Virus record (IMG/VR): IMGVR_UViG_3300007734_000482
Span: 1 to 22,542 of that record
Source of the DNA: a virus
Length of the DNA: 22,542 bases
Strand: one strand, 5' to 3'
The position numbers were made by a program, and so were the translations under genes. The notes beneath the pieces are model-generated. The model searched no databases and was not told the origin of the DNA. It saw only the letters and a list, made by a program, of their open reading frames with translations. This document shows, piece after piece, positions 1-5,572 of this stretch. Positions within the stretch are counted from its first letter, which is position 1, and each line of letters starts with the position of its first letter.

Positions 1-127
1 GGATCGCCACCAGCTCGGCCTCGATCCGGTCAGCGCCGTGCGCGGCCTCGTCGGCCTCGAGCCAGTGAGCCGAGCAGACGCCCTGCATGACCATCGGCTC
101 GGTGCAGTGGGGGACGGTGCACGTCAC
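1..127 (-). CDS. Partial small zinc-knuckle protein (5' end only)
   Basis: The reading frame opens with GTG at 127-125, which overlaps the TGA of the upstream gene (a GTGA junction), and runs off the left edge of the window after 42 codons. The visible part has Cys3, Cys8, Cys18 and His21, a spacing typical of small zinc-binding phage proteins, followed by an acidic helical stretch rich in Glu and Ala. Function is unknown. The start rests on the coupling seen throughout this operon. The C-terminus lies outside the window. Confidence 0.6.
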   Translation of the reverse strand, partial: MTCTVPHCTEPMVMQGVCSAHWLEADEAAHGADRIEAELVAI

Positions 128-321
128 AGGTCCTCCATCTCGTCTTGCAGCTTGTTGAACTCCTCGACCAGCACCCCGGCCTCGGTCTCCTCGTCCTCGC
201 AGATGCCGAGAACCTCGTCGCACACGCGCTGGATGAGGTGCTTCTCGGCCACGCTGAGCCGCTCGGCCAGCTGCCTGAGCGGCGCGAGCACCTGGCTCAT
301 GTCCTCGACGAGCCCGGTCAC
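124..321 (-). CDS. Small acidic helical protein, unknown function
   Basis: This is a 65-residue protein starting with GTG at 321-319, which overlaps the stop of the glycosyltransferase-like gene (GTGA). It is acidic and almost wholly predicted helix, with heptad-like leucines around residues 9-25 and a Glu-rich C-terminus. It probably forms a helical bundle or a small coiled coil. An in-frame ATG at residue 8 is an alternative start. No family was recognised. Its coupling on both sides makes it a genuine member of the leftward operon. Confidence 0.65.
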   Translation of the reverse strand: MTGLVEDMSQVLAPLRQLAERLSVAEKHLIQRVCDEVLGICEDEETEAGVLVEEFNKLQDEMEDL

Positions 322-1016
322 CCCTCAATCTCCACGCCCGCAGGCTCCTCGCCGATCAGCAGCCGCTTCTCAGGAGCCCGGTCGAGCTGGTTCCAGGTCT
401 CTTTCACGTGCTCGACGTACCCGTCGCGCGCGGCGACCATCGGGATGCCCGCATCGCGCAGGCGCATGCTCAGGTGGAAGTCGCTCGACCACGCCTGCTG
501 CTCGGAGCCGAACGCCCCGAAGGGGAACCTGCGCCACATCTCGCGGCTCATGCAGGTGAGCGCGAATCCCACGAAGCCCGTGCCCACGCCCTCGCGCGGC
601 CACGCGACCACGTCGTCGTAGCGGTAGAAGTCGTACGCGCCGGCGGTGGGAACGTCGCCCATCAGGGGCCGCTTGGTGATGTTCACCTCGGGGTGCGTGG
701 AGTCCAGCCGGCAGTAGCCGGTGACCACGGGCATGCGCTCCTCCGACACCTGAGCGAGGCCCAGCACCGCATCAAGCGCCTCCTGGCTCACCACGCAGTC
801 GTCGCTCACCAAGCACAGGTGCGTGAAGTGGATCGACTCGTCGCGCACGATCGAGGCGATCACGTCGATCAGCTGCCACTCGGTGTAGTTCTGCAGCCAC
901 GCCTTGCGCACGTCGAGCGTCTTGAACGCCGCGATGCACTCGGGTATCTGTCGCGGGTTCATGATCGCCAGCAACGGCGCAAAGCCGCTTTGCTGCTCTG
1001 CAGCCGCGGTGGTCAT
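318..1016 (-). CDS. Glycosyltransferase-like (GT-A fold) protein
   Basis: This is a 232-residue protein. The start ATG at 1016-1014 overlaps the stop of the upstream gene (ATGA), so it is preferred to a longer frame open to 1079. Features of GT-A (family 2-like) glycosyltransferases are visible: an SDD triad at 71-73 after a hydrophobic strand (HLCLV), which fits a nucleotide-sugar/metal DXD site; a variable middle; Asp179 in a 'SDFHLSMRLRDAG' stretch like the acceptor-side Asp of the family; and a late His203. Phages use such enzymes to modify DNA bases, virion proteins or host surface glycans. Nothing here tells which. There is no signal peptide or membrane segment, so it is probably cytoplasmic. 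The fold is inferred from motif order only. Confidence 0.6.
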   Translation of the reverse strand: MTTAAAEQQSGFAPLLAIMNPRQIPECIAAFKTLDVRKAWLQNYTEWQLIDVIASIVRDESIHFTHLCLVSDDCVVSQEALDAVLGLAQVSEERMPVVTGYCRLDSTHPEVNITKRPLMGDVPTAGAYDFYRYDDVVAWPREGVGTGFVGFALTCMSREMWRRFPFGAFGSEQQAWSSDFHLSMRLRDAGIPMVAARDGYVEHVKETWNQLDRAPEKRLLIGEEPAGVEIEG

Positions 1017-1186
1017 GACTTCACCACCTCGTACATGCGCACGCGCCTGGTGAGCTCCTCGACCTTCTCGAGCAGCCACGCGATGTCGGCCACATACTCG
1101 TCAGGGTGCGTGAGCGATTGCTCTACCGGCCCCATGCCACGCCACGCATCCAGCCGGGCGCGGATTTCCTGTAGGCGGTCAGGCAT
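1013..1186 (-). CDS. Small phage protein, paralogue of the C-terminal half of its neighbour
   Basis: This is a 57-residue protein from ATG 1186-1184, overlapping the end of the upstream gene by 8 bases, with a GGAGG Shine-Dalgarno sequence about 10 bases upstream. It has an N-terminal 'MPDRLQEIRARLDA' and a later 'DIAWLLEKVEELT' helix. Both recur in the C-terminal half of the neighbour at 1179-1694, so the two are tandem relatives. The 'IRARLDA ... LL.EVE.L' pattern is familiar from many uncharacterised small actinophage proteins. Compared with the neighbour, the central insert and the cysteine tail are missing. Function is unknown; it is probably helical. Confidence 0.7.
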   Translation of the reverse strand: MPDRLQEIRARLDAWRGMGPVEQSLTHPDEYVADIAWLLEKVEELTRRVRMYEVVKS

Positions 1187-1694
1187 CTTTCCCGTCCTCC
1201 ACCGGACAGACGAACCCGCAACTGCACACGCCCGTCGTCAAATCCATGCGATGGACCGGCTTGGTAAGCCGCTCGACCTCGTCCAGCAGCCACGCGATGT
1301 CGTCGGGGGCGTGGCGATGTAGAGCCTGCGATGCGCGGTCGCGGTCGTCCTCCATGTGGTACGCCTTGTCGCTGTCCCACACCATCTCTGCGTTGGTGCG
1401 TTCGGTATGTGTCGCCGCATCCAGCCGTGCGCGGATTTCGGTTAGGCGGTCAGGCATTGGTTCCTCTAGTGTCTTGACCCGCTCGCGCAGTCGGATCACC
1501 TCGGCCGTTATGGCGCGAGCGAATGTGACGAACTCCATGTCGGTGTAGCCGCTGATTTCCGCGCTCAGGGCCTCGACGTCTGAGGTGACGCGCTGCGCTC
1601 GCTCGCTATTGCGGCGGCGGCGTTCCGCGTGTGAGGCCTCGCGTGCCGCTTCGGCTTCACGCTTGTTGGCCGCGTAGTTCCACCACGCGCTCAC
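1179..1694 (-). CDS. Coiled-coil plus 'IRARLDA' domain phage protein
   Basis: This is a 171-residue protein. Its GTG start at 1694-1692 overlaps the stop of the upstream zinc-ribbon gene (GTGA), so a longer open frame to 1748 is not needed. Residues 10-75 are charged and helical (Arg/Glu/Ala rich, coiled-coil-like). Residues 80-171 match the 57-residue neighbour at both ends (MPDRL.EIRARLDA and DIAWLL.EVERLT) around a central insert containing WDSDKAYHMEDD. A Cys-rich tail (CSCGFVC) may bind metal. The start of the second half has its own ribosome-binding site (see 1455-1467), so this frame may yield two products. Function is unknown. Confidence 0.65.
   Translation of the reverse strand: MSAWWNYAANKREAEAAREASHAERRRRNSERAQRVTSDVEALSAEISGYTDMEFVTFARAITAEVIRLRERVKTLEEPMPDRLTEIRARLDAATHTERTNAEMVWDSDKAYHMEDDRDRASQALHRHAPDDIAWLLDEVERLTKPVHRMDLTTGVCSCGFVCPVEDGKDA
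1455..1467 (-). promoter_or_regulatory. Internal ribosome-binding site and in-frame ATG
   Basis: Inside the 171-codon gene, AGAGG at 1467-1463 is followed after 5 bases by an in-frame ATG at 1457-1455. This would start a 92-residue protein (1179-1457) matching the domain of the downstream 57-residue paralogue from its first residue. The spacing is close to ideal, and better than at many recognised starts nearby. Either a separate protein is made from the same frame, or two once-separate genes have fused. Confidence 0.5.
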
Positions 1695-1825
1695 CCGCGC
1701 CCCTCCTTCTCCACCGGGATGTCGTAATCCATCTCGCGTTCGTCCCACAGGCAGTCGTCGCAGATGCGCCCGACACGGCCCACGGGCTCGCCGCAGGCGA
1801 GGCAGTAGGTCTGCTCGTCGCTCAT
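1691..1825 (-). CDS. Small zinc-ribbon protein
   Basis: This 44-residue protein starts at ATG 1825-1823, overlapping the TGA of the upstream membrane peptide (ATGA). Two CxxC pairs (CLAC at 8-11 and CDDC at 22-25) form a compact zinc ribbon, followed by an acidic tail. Proteins this short with paired CxxC motifs are common in actinophage early operons and may bind DNA, RNA or a protein partner. No specific role can be given. A longer frame extends upstream to 1882, but it lacks a supported start. Confidence 0.65.
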   Translation of the reverse strand: MSDEQTYCLACGEPVGRVGRICDDCLWDEREMDYDIPVEKEGRG

Positions 1826-1905
1826 CGCGGGGGCCTCAGCGTCCAGATCAGCAGTGCTACGAGGAAGAACACCAGCGCCCACAGCGTCCCCTGGTACCCG
1901 CTCAC
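1822..1905 (-). CDS. 27-residue membrane peptide
   Basis: A GTG at 1905-1903 overlaps the stop of the RuvC-like gene (GTGA), and the TGA at 1824-1822 overlaps the next ATG. The peptide has one strongly hydrophobic segment (residues 8-22, 'LWALVFFLVALLIWTL') and a basic Arg-Pro-Pro-Arg end, so it should span the membrane once. It is too short for most gene finders. Overlap at both ends and the clean hydrophobic segment argue that it is translated. Function is unknown. Confidence 0.55.
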   Translation of the reverse strand: MSGYQGTLWALVFFLVALLIWTLRPPR

Positions 1906-2387
1906 GCCACCACCTCCACCTTCCGTAGCGCGGCGCACGCGAGCGCGGCCGCGTCGATCTCGTCCTGCGTGCGGCCGGCGATCTCCGGCCACTGGCCCTC
2001 GGCCCACTTGCGCACCGGCTCCTTGCCGGGCCCGCGGATGCCGAGCAGCTGCCGCCACTCGCGCGGCTGGATCACCTCGATCAGCGCGTGGCCGAACACC
2101 CGCCAGGCGATTGCCTCGACGTTGCCGACCCAGCGCGCGTGATCGACAGTGACCTTGCGGCTCGGGCCCGCGAACGGCGCCTCGATGAACACGCCCACAA
2201 CATCCACGTCGGCCGCGTCTGCGGTGTGCAGCACGCCCACCAGCTCGTCGCGCACCGCGCCGAGCGCGTGCCGGCGGTCCTCGTCGTGGCGGTCAACCAC
2301 GATCGTGCCCGTGGTAATCAGGCGCTCCTCGTCGGTGAGCAGCGCCCACCCGGTCACGCCCTGAGCTGCGTCGATGCCCAGGATCAT
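1902..2387 (-). CDS. RuvC-like Holliday junction resolvase (RNase H fold)
   Basis: This is a 161-residue protein from ATG 2387-2385, overlapping the upstream stop (ATGA). The N-terminus 'MILGIDAAQGVTGWAL' is the first strand of RuvC-type nucleases with the first catalytic Asp (Asp6). The second acidic residue is Glu69 in 'VVGVFIEAPF', and the C-terminal pair is Asp142 and Asp145 in 'TQDEIDAAALA'. The length matches the usual size of RuvC (about 160-190). RuvC cuts four-way DNA junctions as a dimer. In a phage it would resolve branched replication or recombination intermediates before packaging, fitting the nuclease and SSB-like protein of the other early operon. A distant RNase H-like nuclease of other specificity is possible. 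Confidence 0.8.
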   Translation of the reverse strand: MILGIDAAQGVTGWALLTDEERLITTGTIVVDRHDEDRRHALGAVRDELVGVLHTADAADVDVVGVFIEAPFAGPSRKVTVDHARWVGNVEAIAWRVFGHALIEVIQPREWRQLLGIRGPGKEPVRKWAEGQWPEIAGRTQDEIDAAALACAALRKVEVVA

Positions 2388-2467
2388 CGGCTGCCCTCGA
2401 TCCAGACCAGCATCACGATGCCGAGCGCCGTGACCCACTGCGCGAGGGTGGAGAGGATGGCGGTCAT
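2384..2467 (-). CDS. 27-residue membrane peptide upstream of RuvC-like gene
   Basis: The ATG at 2467-2465 overlaps the stop of the large zinc-finger gene, and its TGA at 2386-2384 overlaps the ATG of the RuvC-like gene. The peptide has a hydrophobic segment around residues 9-24 ('QWVTALGIVMLVWI') and no charge until Glu25, so it is a candidate single-pass membrane peptide. It has the same length as the peptide on the other side of the RuvC-like gene but no obvious sequence identity with it. Function is unknown. Confidence 0.55.
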   Translation of the reverse strand: MTAILSTLAQWVTALGIVMLVWIEGSR

Positions 2468-3300
2468 GCGGCCACCTTCCCGGCCTTCTCGCGCATCTCG
2501 CGGCAGTGGCGCGCGTGCTCCTCGCGGTAGCGCGGGTCGTGCGCCCGGCAGTAGTCGGAGTCGGCCAACGCCGCCATGCGGCACTGCTTGCCCTTGCCCG
2601 GTGCGTTGAGCTTGACGCCCTTGCACTGCACGCCGCGCACGTAGCCCTCAGCGCGCCGCAGCCGGCGGCGGTGAGCAGGGTCGCGGGCGAGGCCATGCTT
2701 GAAGTTGCGTGCCCCGGTGGCCTCGTTCTGCTTGCGGCGGTTCCAGCCCCGGTGCTCGAACAGCGAATACATCGCCATCGCCATCGCGTTGGGGTTGGCG
2801 TAGCCGGTACCGGGGTGCACCTCGTGGCACGCCTGGCGCATCGAGAGGCCGGTGAGGTAGAGCCTGCGCACCTCCTGTAGCTGCTCTTCGGTGCACAGGT
2901 AGGGCACGCCCGCGTTGCTCGAGCGCGCCCCCTTGCGCTTGTCGCCCAGGCGGTCGACCACGTTCGGGATCGTGTTCCCGCCGGTCTGCGCATCGCACCA
3001 TAGGCAGCTGCCGTCACCGCGGCTCGGCTGGATCTGCCGGCACTTGGGGCAGTAGGCGTCGAGGCCCGGGACCATCGGGGAGTCCTCGAGCACGACGTCC
3101 TGCATGTCGAGCACAACCGCGAAGCGGTCCATCCACTCGGCGCTCATCTGCCCCGTGGTGCGGGTGACGTGCAGCCTCCTGGCCGCCGATGAGGGCATAA
3201 GGTCGAAGCGCTCGCCGACGATCTCGGAGAAGCGCGTCAGGCTCACTTCGTTCAACTCACACCAGCGGTCAATCGCTTCGACCATCTCGGGCCCGGTCAT
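2464..3300 (-). CDS. Multi-domain zinc-finger/HTH DNA-binding protein
   Basis: This is a 278-residue protein from ATG 3300-3298, overlapping the upstream stop (ATGA). In order it has: a helical N-terminal domain (1-75) that could be helix-turn-helix; a zinc ribbon at about 84-102 (CPKC ... CLWC); a second HTH-like stretch around 137-160 ('LQEVRRLYLTGLSMRQACHE'); a basic linker; and a C-terminal Cys/His cluster at about 226-255 (CKG...CRM...CRAHD) typical of small phage zinc modules. The protein is strongly basic toward the end, consistent with DNA binding. It could be an early regulator or part of the replication machinery. No catalytic motif was recognised and no specific role is claimed. 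Confidence 0.65.
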   Translation of the reverse strand: MTGPEMVEAIDRWCELNEVSLTRFSEIVGERFDLMPSSAARRLHVTRTTGQMSAEWMDRFAVVLDMQDVVLEDSPMVPGLDAYCPKCRQIQPSRGDGSCLWCDAQTGGNTIPNVVDRLGDKRKGARSSNAGVPYLCTEEQLQEVRRLYLTGLSMRQACHEVHPGTGYANPNAMAMAMYSLFEHRGWNRRKQNEATGARNFKHGLARDPAHRRRLRRAEGYVRGVQCKGVKLNAPGKGKQCRMAALADSDYCRAHDPRYREEHARHCREMREKAGKVAA

Positions 3301-3506
3301 CGGTTCCCCCTTCGCACGTGCCGCCAGTAGCCGGCGATCACGTCGTTGCGTGGGATGCGCAGCGAGCCGGCGGCCTTGGTGATCGACTTGGTGCGCTCGA
3401 TGCCGTCAGCGCAGTACGCCTCGACGGCGTGAAAGCACGCCTCGTCGAGCTCGCGGCGCTGGGCGCGCTGGTCCTCGGTCATTCCCACTACGTCCAGGAG
3501 GGCCAT
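3297..3506 (-). CDS. Small HTH-like protein
   Basis: This 69-residue protein starts at ATG 3506-3504, sharing one base with the stop of the Rpf-like gene (TGATG). An alternative in-frame ATG lies at 3482. The N-terminal half is a charged helix. The C-terminal part ('ITKAAGSLRIPRNDVIAGYW') resembles a helix-turn-helix with a basic end (RHVRRGNR). It is probably a nucleic-acid-binding protein, but no family was recognised. Confidence 0.6.
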   Translation of the reverse strand: MALLDVVGMTEDQRAQRRELDEACFHAVEAYCADGIERTKSITKAAGSLRIPRNDVIAGYWRHVRRGNR

Positions 3507-4069
3507 CAGAACGCCCCCGAGCAGCCCCAGGCGGTGATGCCGACTGAGTCACGCACTGCGTCGGCAACAAGCACCTGCTGTTGGGGAGAGGCCCACCCGG
3601 CGTTGCCGGGGTAGTGCTTCGGGCGCCAGCCGTCCCACGTGCCGTGGAAGAACCCGAGCCCGCCTTCGTAGGTTGGCCCAGACACGGTCCAGTTGACGCC
3701 CGCGTAGCCCGAGCCCGGCTGCTCGCAGCGCCCGATACGCAAGAAGCCTTGGTAGTCCGGCACGCGCTTGGCAACCTCAGGCCATGTCACCGGGGCCGGC
3801 GGGAACTCGAGTCGGTCGCGCTTGAGCTGCTTGACGCACGCCTTTTTGGCGTCGCCATGGTGCGCTGCGCACGGCGCTGCCGCAGCTGGGGAGACAGAGA
3901 ACGCGATAGCACTCCCCACAGCCGCCGCGACTCCCCACCGGGTCAGCCGCTGCAGGGCCTTCGCATGTCGTGTCTCCCCACGCTGTTCGTGGTCACGACC
4001 CGGGGCGTGGCTTGCCCGCGGGCGATCCACCCGAAGGTGGTACTGAACCAGTTGTTCTGAGCGCTTCAC
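3506..4069 (-). CDS. Secreted Rpf-like peptidoglycan hydrolase (transglycosylase-like)
   Basis: This is a 187-residue protein. The GTG start at 4069-4067 has an excellent AGGAGG five bases upstream. Residues 1-42 are basic, 46-64 form the hydrophobic core of a signal sequence ending in AAAAP, and 98-187 match the resuscitation-promoting factor/transglycosylase-like fold. That fold shows Cys115-Glu116 (catalytic Glu), 'YEGGLGFFHGTW', 'ASPQQQVLVAD' and a late 'WGC' (Cys183, likely disulphide partner of Cys115). Rpf enzymes cleave the glycan strand of actinobacterial cell walls and wake dormant cells. This gene is far from the holin/endolysin cassette and heads an early-type operon. The N-terminal extension before the signal core is unusually long, so a shorter start is possible. 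Confidence 0.8.
   Translation of the reverse strand: MKRSEQLVQYHLRVDRPRASHAPGRDHEQRGETRHAKALQRLTRWGVAAAVGSAIAFSVSPAAAAPCAAHHGDAKKACVKQLKRDRLEFPPAPVTWPEVAKRVPDYQGFLRIGRCEQPGSGYAGVNWTVSGPTYEGGLGFFHGTWDGWRPKHYPGNAGWASPQQQVLVADAVRDSVGITAWGCSGAF
4027..4040 (-). other. RNA hairpin with UUCG tetraloop near the Rpf-like start
   Basis: Read on the minus strand, a 5-base-pair stem (CCACC/GGTGG) closes a TTCG loop, the extra-stable C(UUCG)G type. It lies about 30 bases inside the Rpf-like coding region, between it and a GCCCGCGGGC palindrome at 4014-4023. It could affect translation or be part of the recombination site, or it may be chance. Confidence 0.3.
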
Positions 4070-4097
4070 CTAGACCTCCTGCATAGCGGTCGTTTTT

Positions 4098-4134
4098 GGG
4101 TCTGATGTCTCCCCATCGGGCCTAATGTCTCCCC
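4098..4134. repeat. Tandem 17-bp direct repeat in the int/Rpf divergent spacer
   Basis: The 17-mers at 4098-4114 and 4118-4134 agree at 15 of 17 positions (GGGYCTRATGTCTCCCC) and start 20 bp apart, about two helical turns, so bound proteins would sit on the same face of DNA. The 104-base spacer (4070-4174) separates two divergent genes and must hold the integrase promoter and possibly one for the leftward operon. TAATGT at 4123-4128 is a possible -10 for the integrase, but no good -35 was found. Confidence 0.5.
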
Positions 4135-4174
4135 GACGTGCAACCATCTGGTCGGGCTCACGAAGGGAGACGCG

Positions 4175-5230
4175 ATGCCCGCCTTGGTGAAGAAGTGCCG
4201 CCACGCGAGGGGAGAGTGGGGAGACTGCGCGTGCCAGTGGTACGCGGACTACCGCCTCGCGGGTCAGCGGACGTACAAGCCACTCGGCCGTGACCGTGCG
4301 CAGGCGCAGGCCGCATACCGCGTCGTCCTGGCCGAGCTCGCCGCCGGCATCACCGGCGTCAGCGGCGACCCGACCTTCGACGAGGTCGCGGACATCTACA
4401 TCGCCGCCTGCCGCGTGCGCCTGCGGGCTCAGTCGGTCGACCGCTATGAAGCAGTGCTCGATCATGCCCGGCGCTACTTCGCCGGCGGCGTAGCGTCCGC
4501 CATCGGCACGCCCGAGATCGCCATGCTCGCCCAGGCGCTGCTCGACAGCGGACACGCCCGAAGCCACGTGCGCATGATCGTCGGGCGCACCATCGCCGTG
4601 CTTCGCCATGCAGCCGAGCTGGGCATCGTCGAGCGTGTACCGGCCACGCCGTCGGTGCTGGCCGACGCGACAGATGATGAGCCCGAGCTCGAGGTCCTCA
4701 CGCTTGAGGAGGCGCGGAAGGTCATTGCCAAGTTGCCCGAACCGGAGCGCAGCCTCAGCGTCCTCGTGCTGTGGACCGGCATGCGTGCCTCGGAGGCTCT
4801 GGCCCTTGGTCCCGAGAACGTCGGTGACGCCGTGCTGCTCGTGCGCTCCACTCAGGTGCAGGGCAGGCGCACCAAGTCCGGTGAGGTCGTCACCAACCGG
4901 CCCAAGTCCCGTCGCGGCAAGCGCGACGTCGATCTCATCCCGCAAGCCGTCGAGGCACTCGGCGATCTTGTCCTGCCGGTCGACACCACCTACCGCCGCT
5001 GGCTGCAGCGCTGGCAGGGGGCCTGCAAGAAGGCGCGCGTGCCCGCCACGGGGCTCCACGCGCTCAGGCATACGAACGTCAGCCTGCGCTTCGCCGCCGG
5101 CCAGACGCTCACCTACATCGCGGACCAGGTCGGCGATGCGCCTCAGACCATCACGCGGCATTACGCGCACCTCCTGCGCGCTCAGACGCCGCCGCAGACT
5201 GATCTGCTCGCCGCCGTCGCGGGGGCCTGA
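4175..5230 (+). CDS. int: Phage integrase, tyrosine recombinase
   Basis: This is a 351-residue protein starting at ATG 4175 with GGGAG six bases upstream. It carries out site-specific recombination between attP and attB. An N-terminal Cys/His cluster (Cys8, His10, Cys18, Cys20) plus basic residues forms the arm-binding region. A core-binding helical domain spans about 65-165. The catalytic domain shows Arg204 (TGMRASEA), Lys244, His295 and Arg298 (HALRH) and the nucleophile Tyr330 (ITRHYAHLL). The usual second His of 'LGH' is Asp321 (VGD). Length is normal for actinophage integrases. It is the only plus-strand gene between two leftward operons. Its last 80 bases overlap the excisionase-like gene tail to tail. 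Confidence 0.93.
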   Translation: MPALVKKCRHARGEWGDCACQWYADYRLAGQRTYKPLGRDRAQAQAAYRVVLAELAAGITGVSGDPTFDEVADIYIAACRVRLRAQSVDRYEAVLDHARRYFAGGVASAIGTPEIAMLAQALLDSGHARSHVRMIVGRTIAVLRHAAELGIVERVPATPSVLADATDDEPELEVLTLEEARKVIAKLPEPERSLSVLVLWTGMRASEALALGPENVGDAVLLVRSTQVQGRRTKSGEVVTNRPKSRRGKRDVDLIPQAVEALGDLVLPVDTTYRRWLQRWQGACKKARVPATGLHALRHTNVSLRFAAGQTLTYIADQVGDAPQTITRHYAHLLRAQTPPQTDLLAAVAGA

Positions 5231-5426
5231 CTTCGCGCGCGAATGTGGTGCTGCTCGGTGTCGCACTCGGGCGCACCAGCTGCTCGAGCGACCAGCCGGG
5301 CACGTAGTAGCGCCCGTTGATGCGCATCGAGACCACCCGGCCGCGCCGGATCAGCCCGCGAACAAAGTCCTGAGAGCGACCGAGGGCCTCTGCGGCCTCG
5401 GCCACGGTGAGGAGCTGCGCGTTCAC
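5151..5426 (-). CDS. Excisionase-like MerR-type HTH protein
   Basis: This is a 91-residue protein from GTG 5426-5424, overlapping the upstream stop (GTGA). Residues 5-50 ('LTVAEAAEALGRSQDFVRGL', then a basic wing with 'RYYVP') are the winged HTH typical of excisionases and helix_turn_helix_17 proteins. The last 40 residues are basic and low in complexity and are encoded opposite the integrase 3' end. Position next to int supports a role as recombination directionality factor, bending attachment-site DNA during excision. A transcription regulator is the alternative. Its transcript is antisense to int. Confidence 0.75.
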   Translation of the reverse strand: MNAQLLTVAEAAEALGRSQDFVRGLIRRGRVVSMRINGRYYVPGWSLEQLVRPSATPSSTTFAREVRPPRRRRADQSAAASERAGGARNAA

Positions 5427-5572
5427 CTCTTGTGTGGCTCCGGCTCCGTCAGCAGCTTGGCGACCTTGGCGTAGACGGCGGGGTCCTGACACTGCATCGG
5501 GGTTCCCAGCGTCATGTGCTGGCGCATCAGAAGCTGCTTGGCGGCTTCCCTCATCTTCGGGTCGATGCTCAT
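5423..5572 (-). CDS. Small protein, unknown function
   Basis: This 49-residue protein starts at ATG 5572-5570, overlapping the upstream stop (ATGA), and ends in a GTGA overlap with the excisionase-like gene. It is basic and helical, with Met-rich stretches (KMREAAKQLLMRQHM) and a single Cys28. No family was recognised. Coupling on both sides supports it as a true gene; a longer open frame in the same phase has no start support. Confidence 0.6.
   Translation of the reverse strand: MSIDPKMREAAKQLLMRQHMTLGTPMQCQDPAVYAKVAKLLTEPEPHKR

Larger units (their letters stand above)
3887..4225. repeat. TGGGGAGAC repeat family around the integrase start (candidate attP arm or regulatory sites)
   Basis: The exact 9-mer TGGGGAGAC occurs at 3887-3895 (plus), 3972-3980 (minus), 4107-4115 (minus) and 4217-4225 (plus). 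Variants lie at 3582-3590 (last base changed), 3912-3918 (partial), 3929-3937 (one change, minus) and 4127-4135 (first base changed, minus). I did not see the exact 9-mer elsewhere in the window. The set brackets the integrase start, as arm-type integrase or excisionase sites do in phages such as L5 and lambda. The attP core may lie between them, but it cannot be named without the host attB. Confidence 0.5.

Noticed and set aside
408-1322. Plus-strand frame of about 300 codons
   Set aside because: It runs opposite a chain of coupled minus-strand genes and its composition (Arg/His/Ala-rich, no motif) is that of a shadow frame.
3960-4100. Possible tRNA or attP core with tRNA end
   Set aside because: No T-loop consensus or acceptor stem could be matched. 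The core cannot be named without the host attB.
4070-5266. Long minus-strand open frame opposite the integrase
   Set aside because: It mirrors the integrase, which has all the catalytic motifs. The opposite frame has no recognised domain, and high GC keeps antisense frames open.
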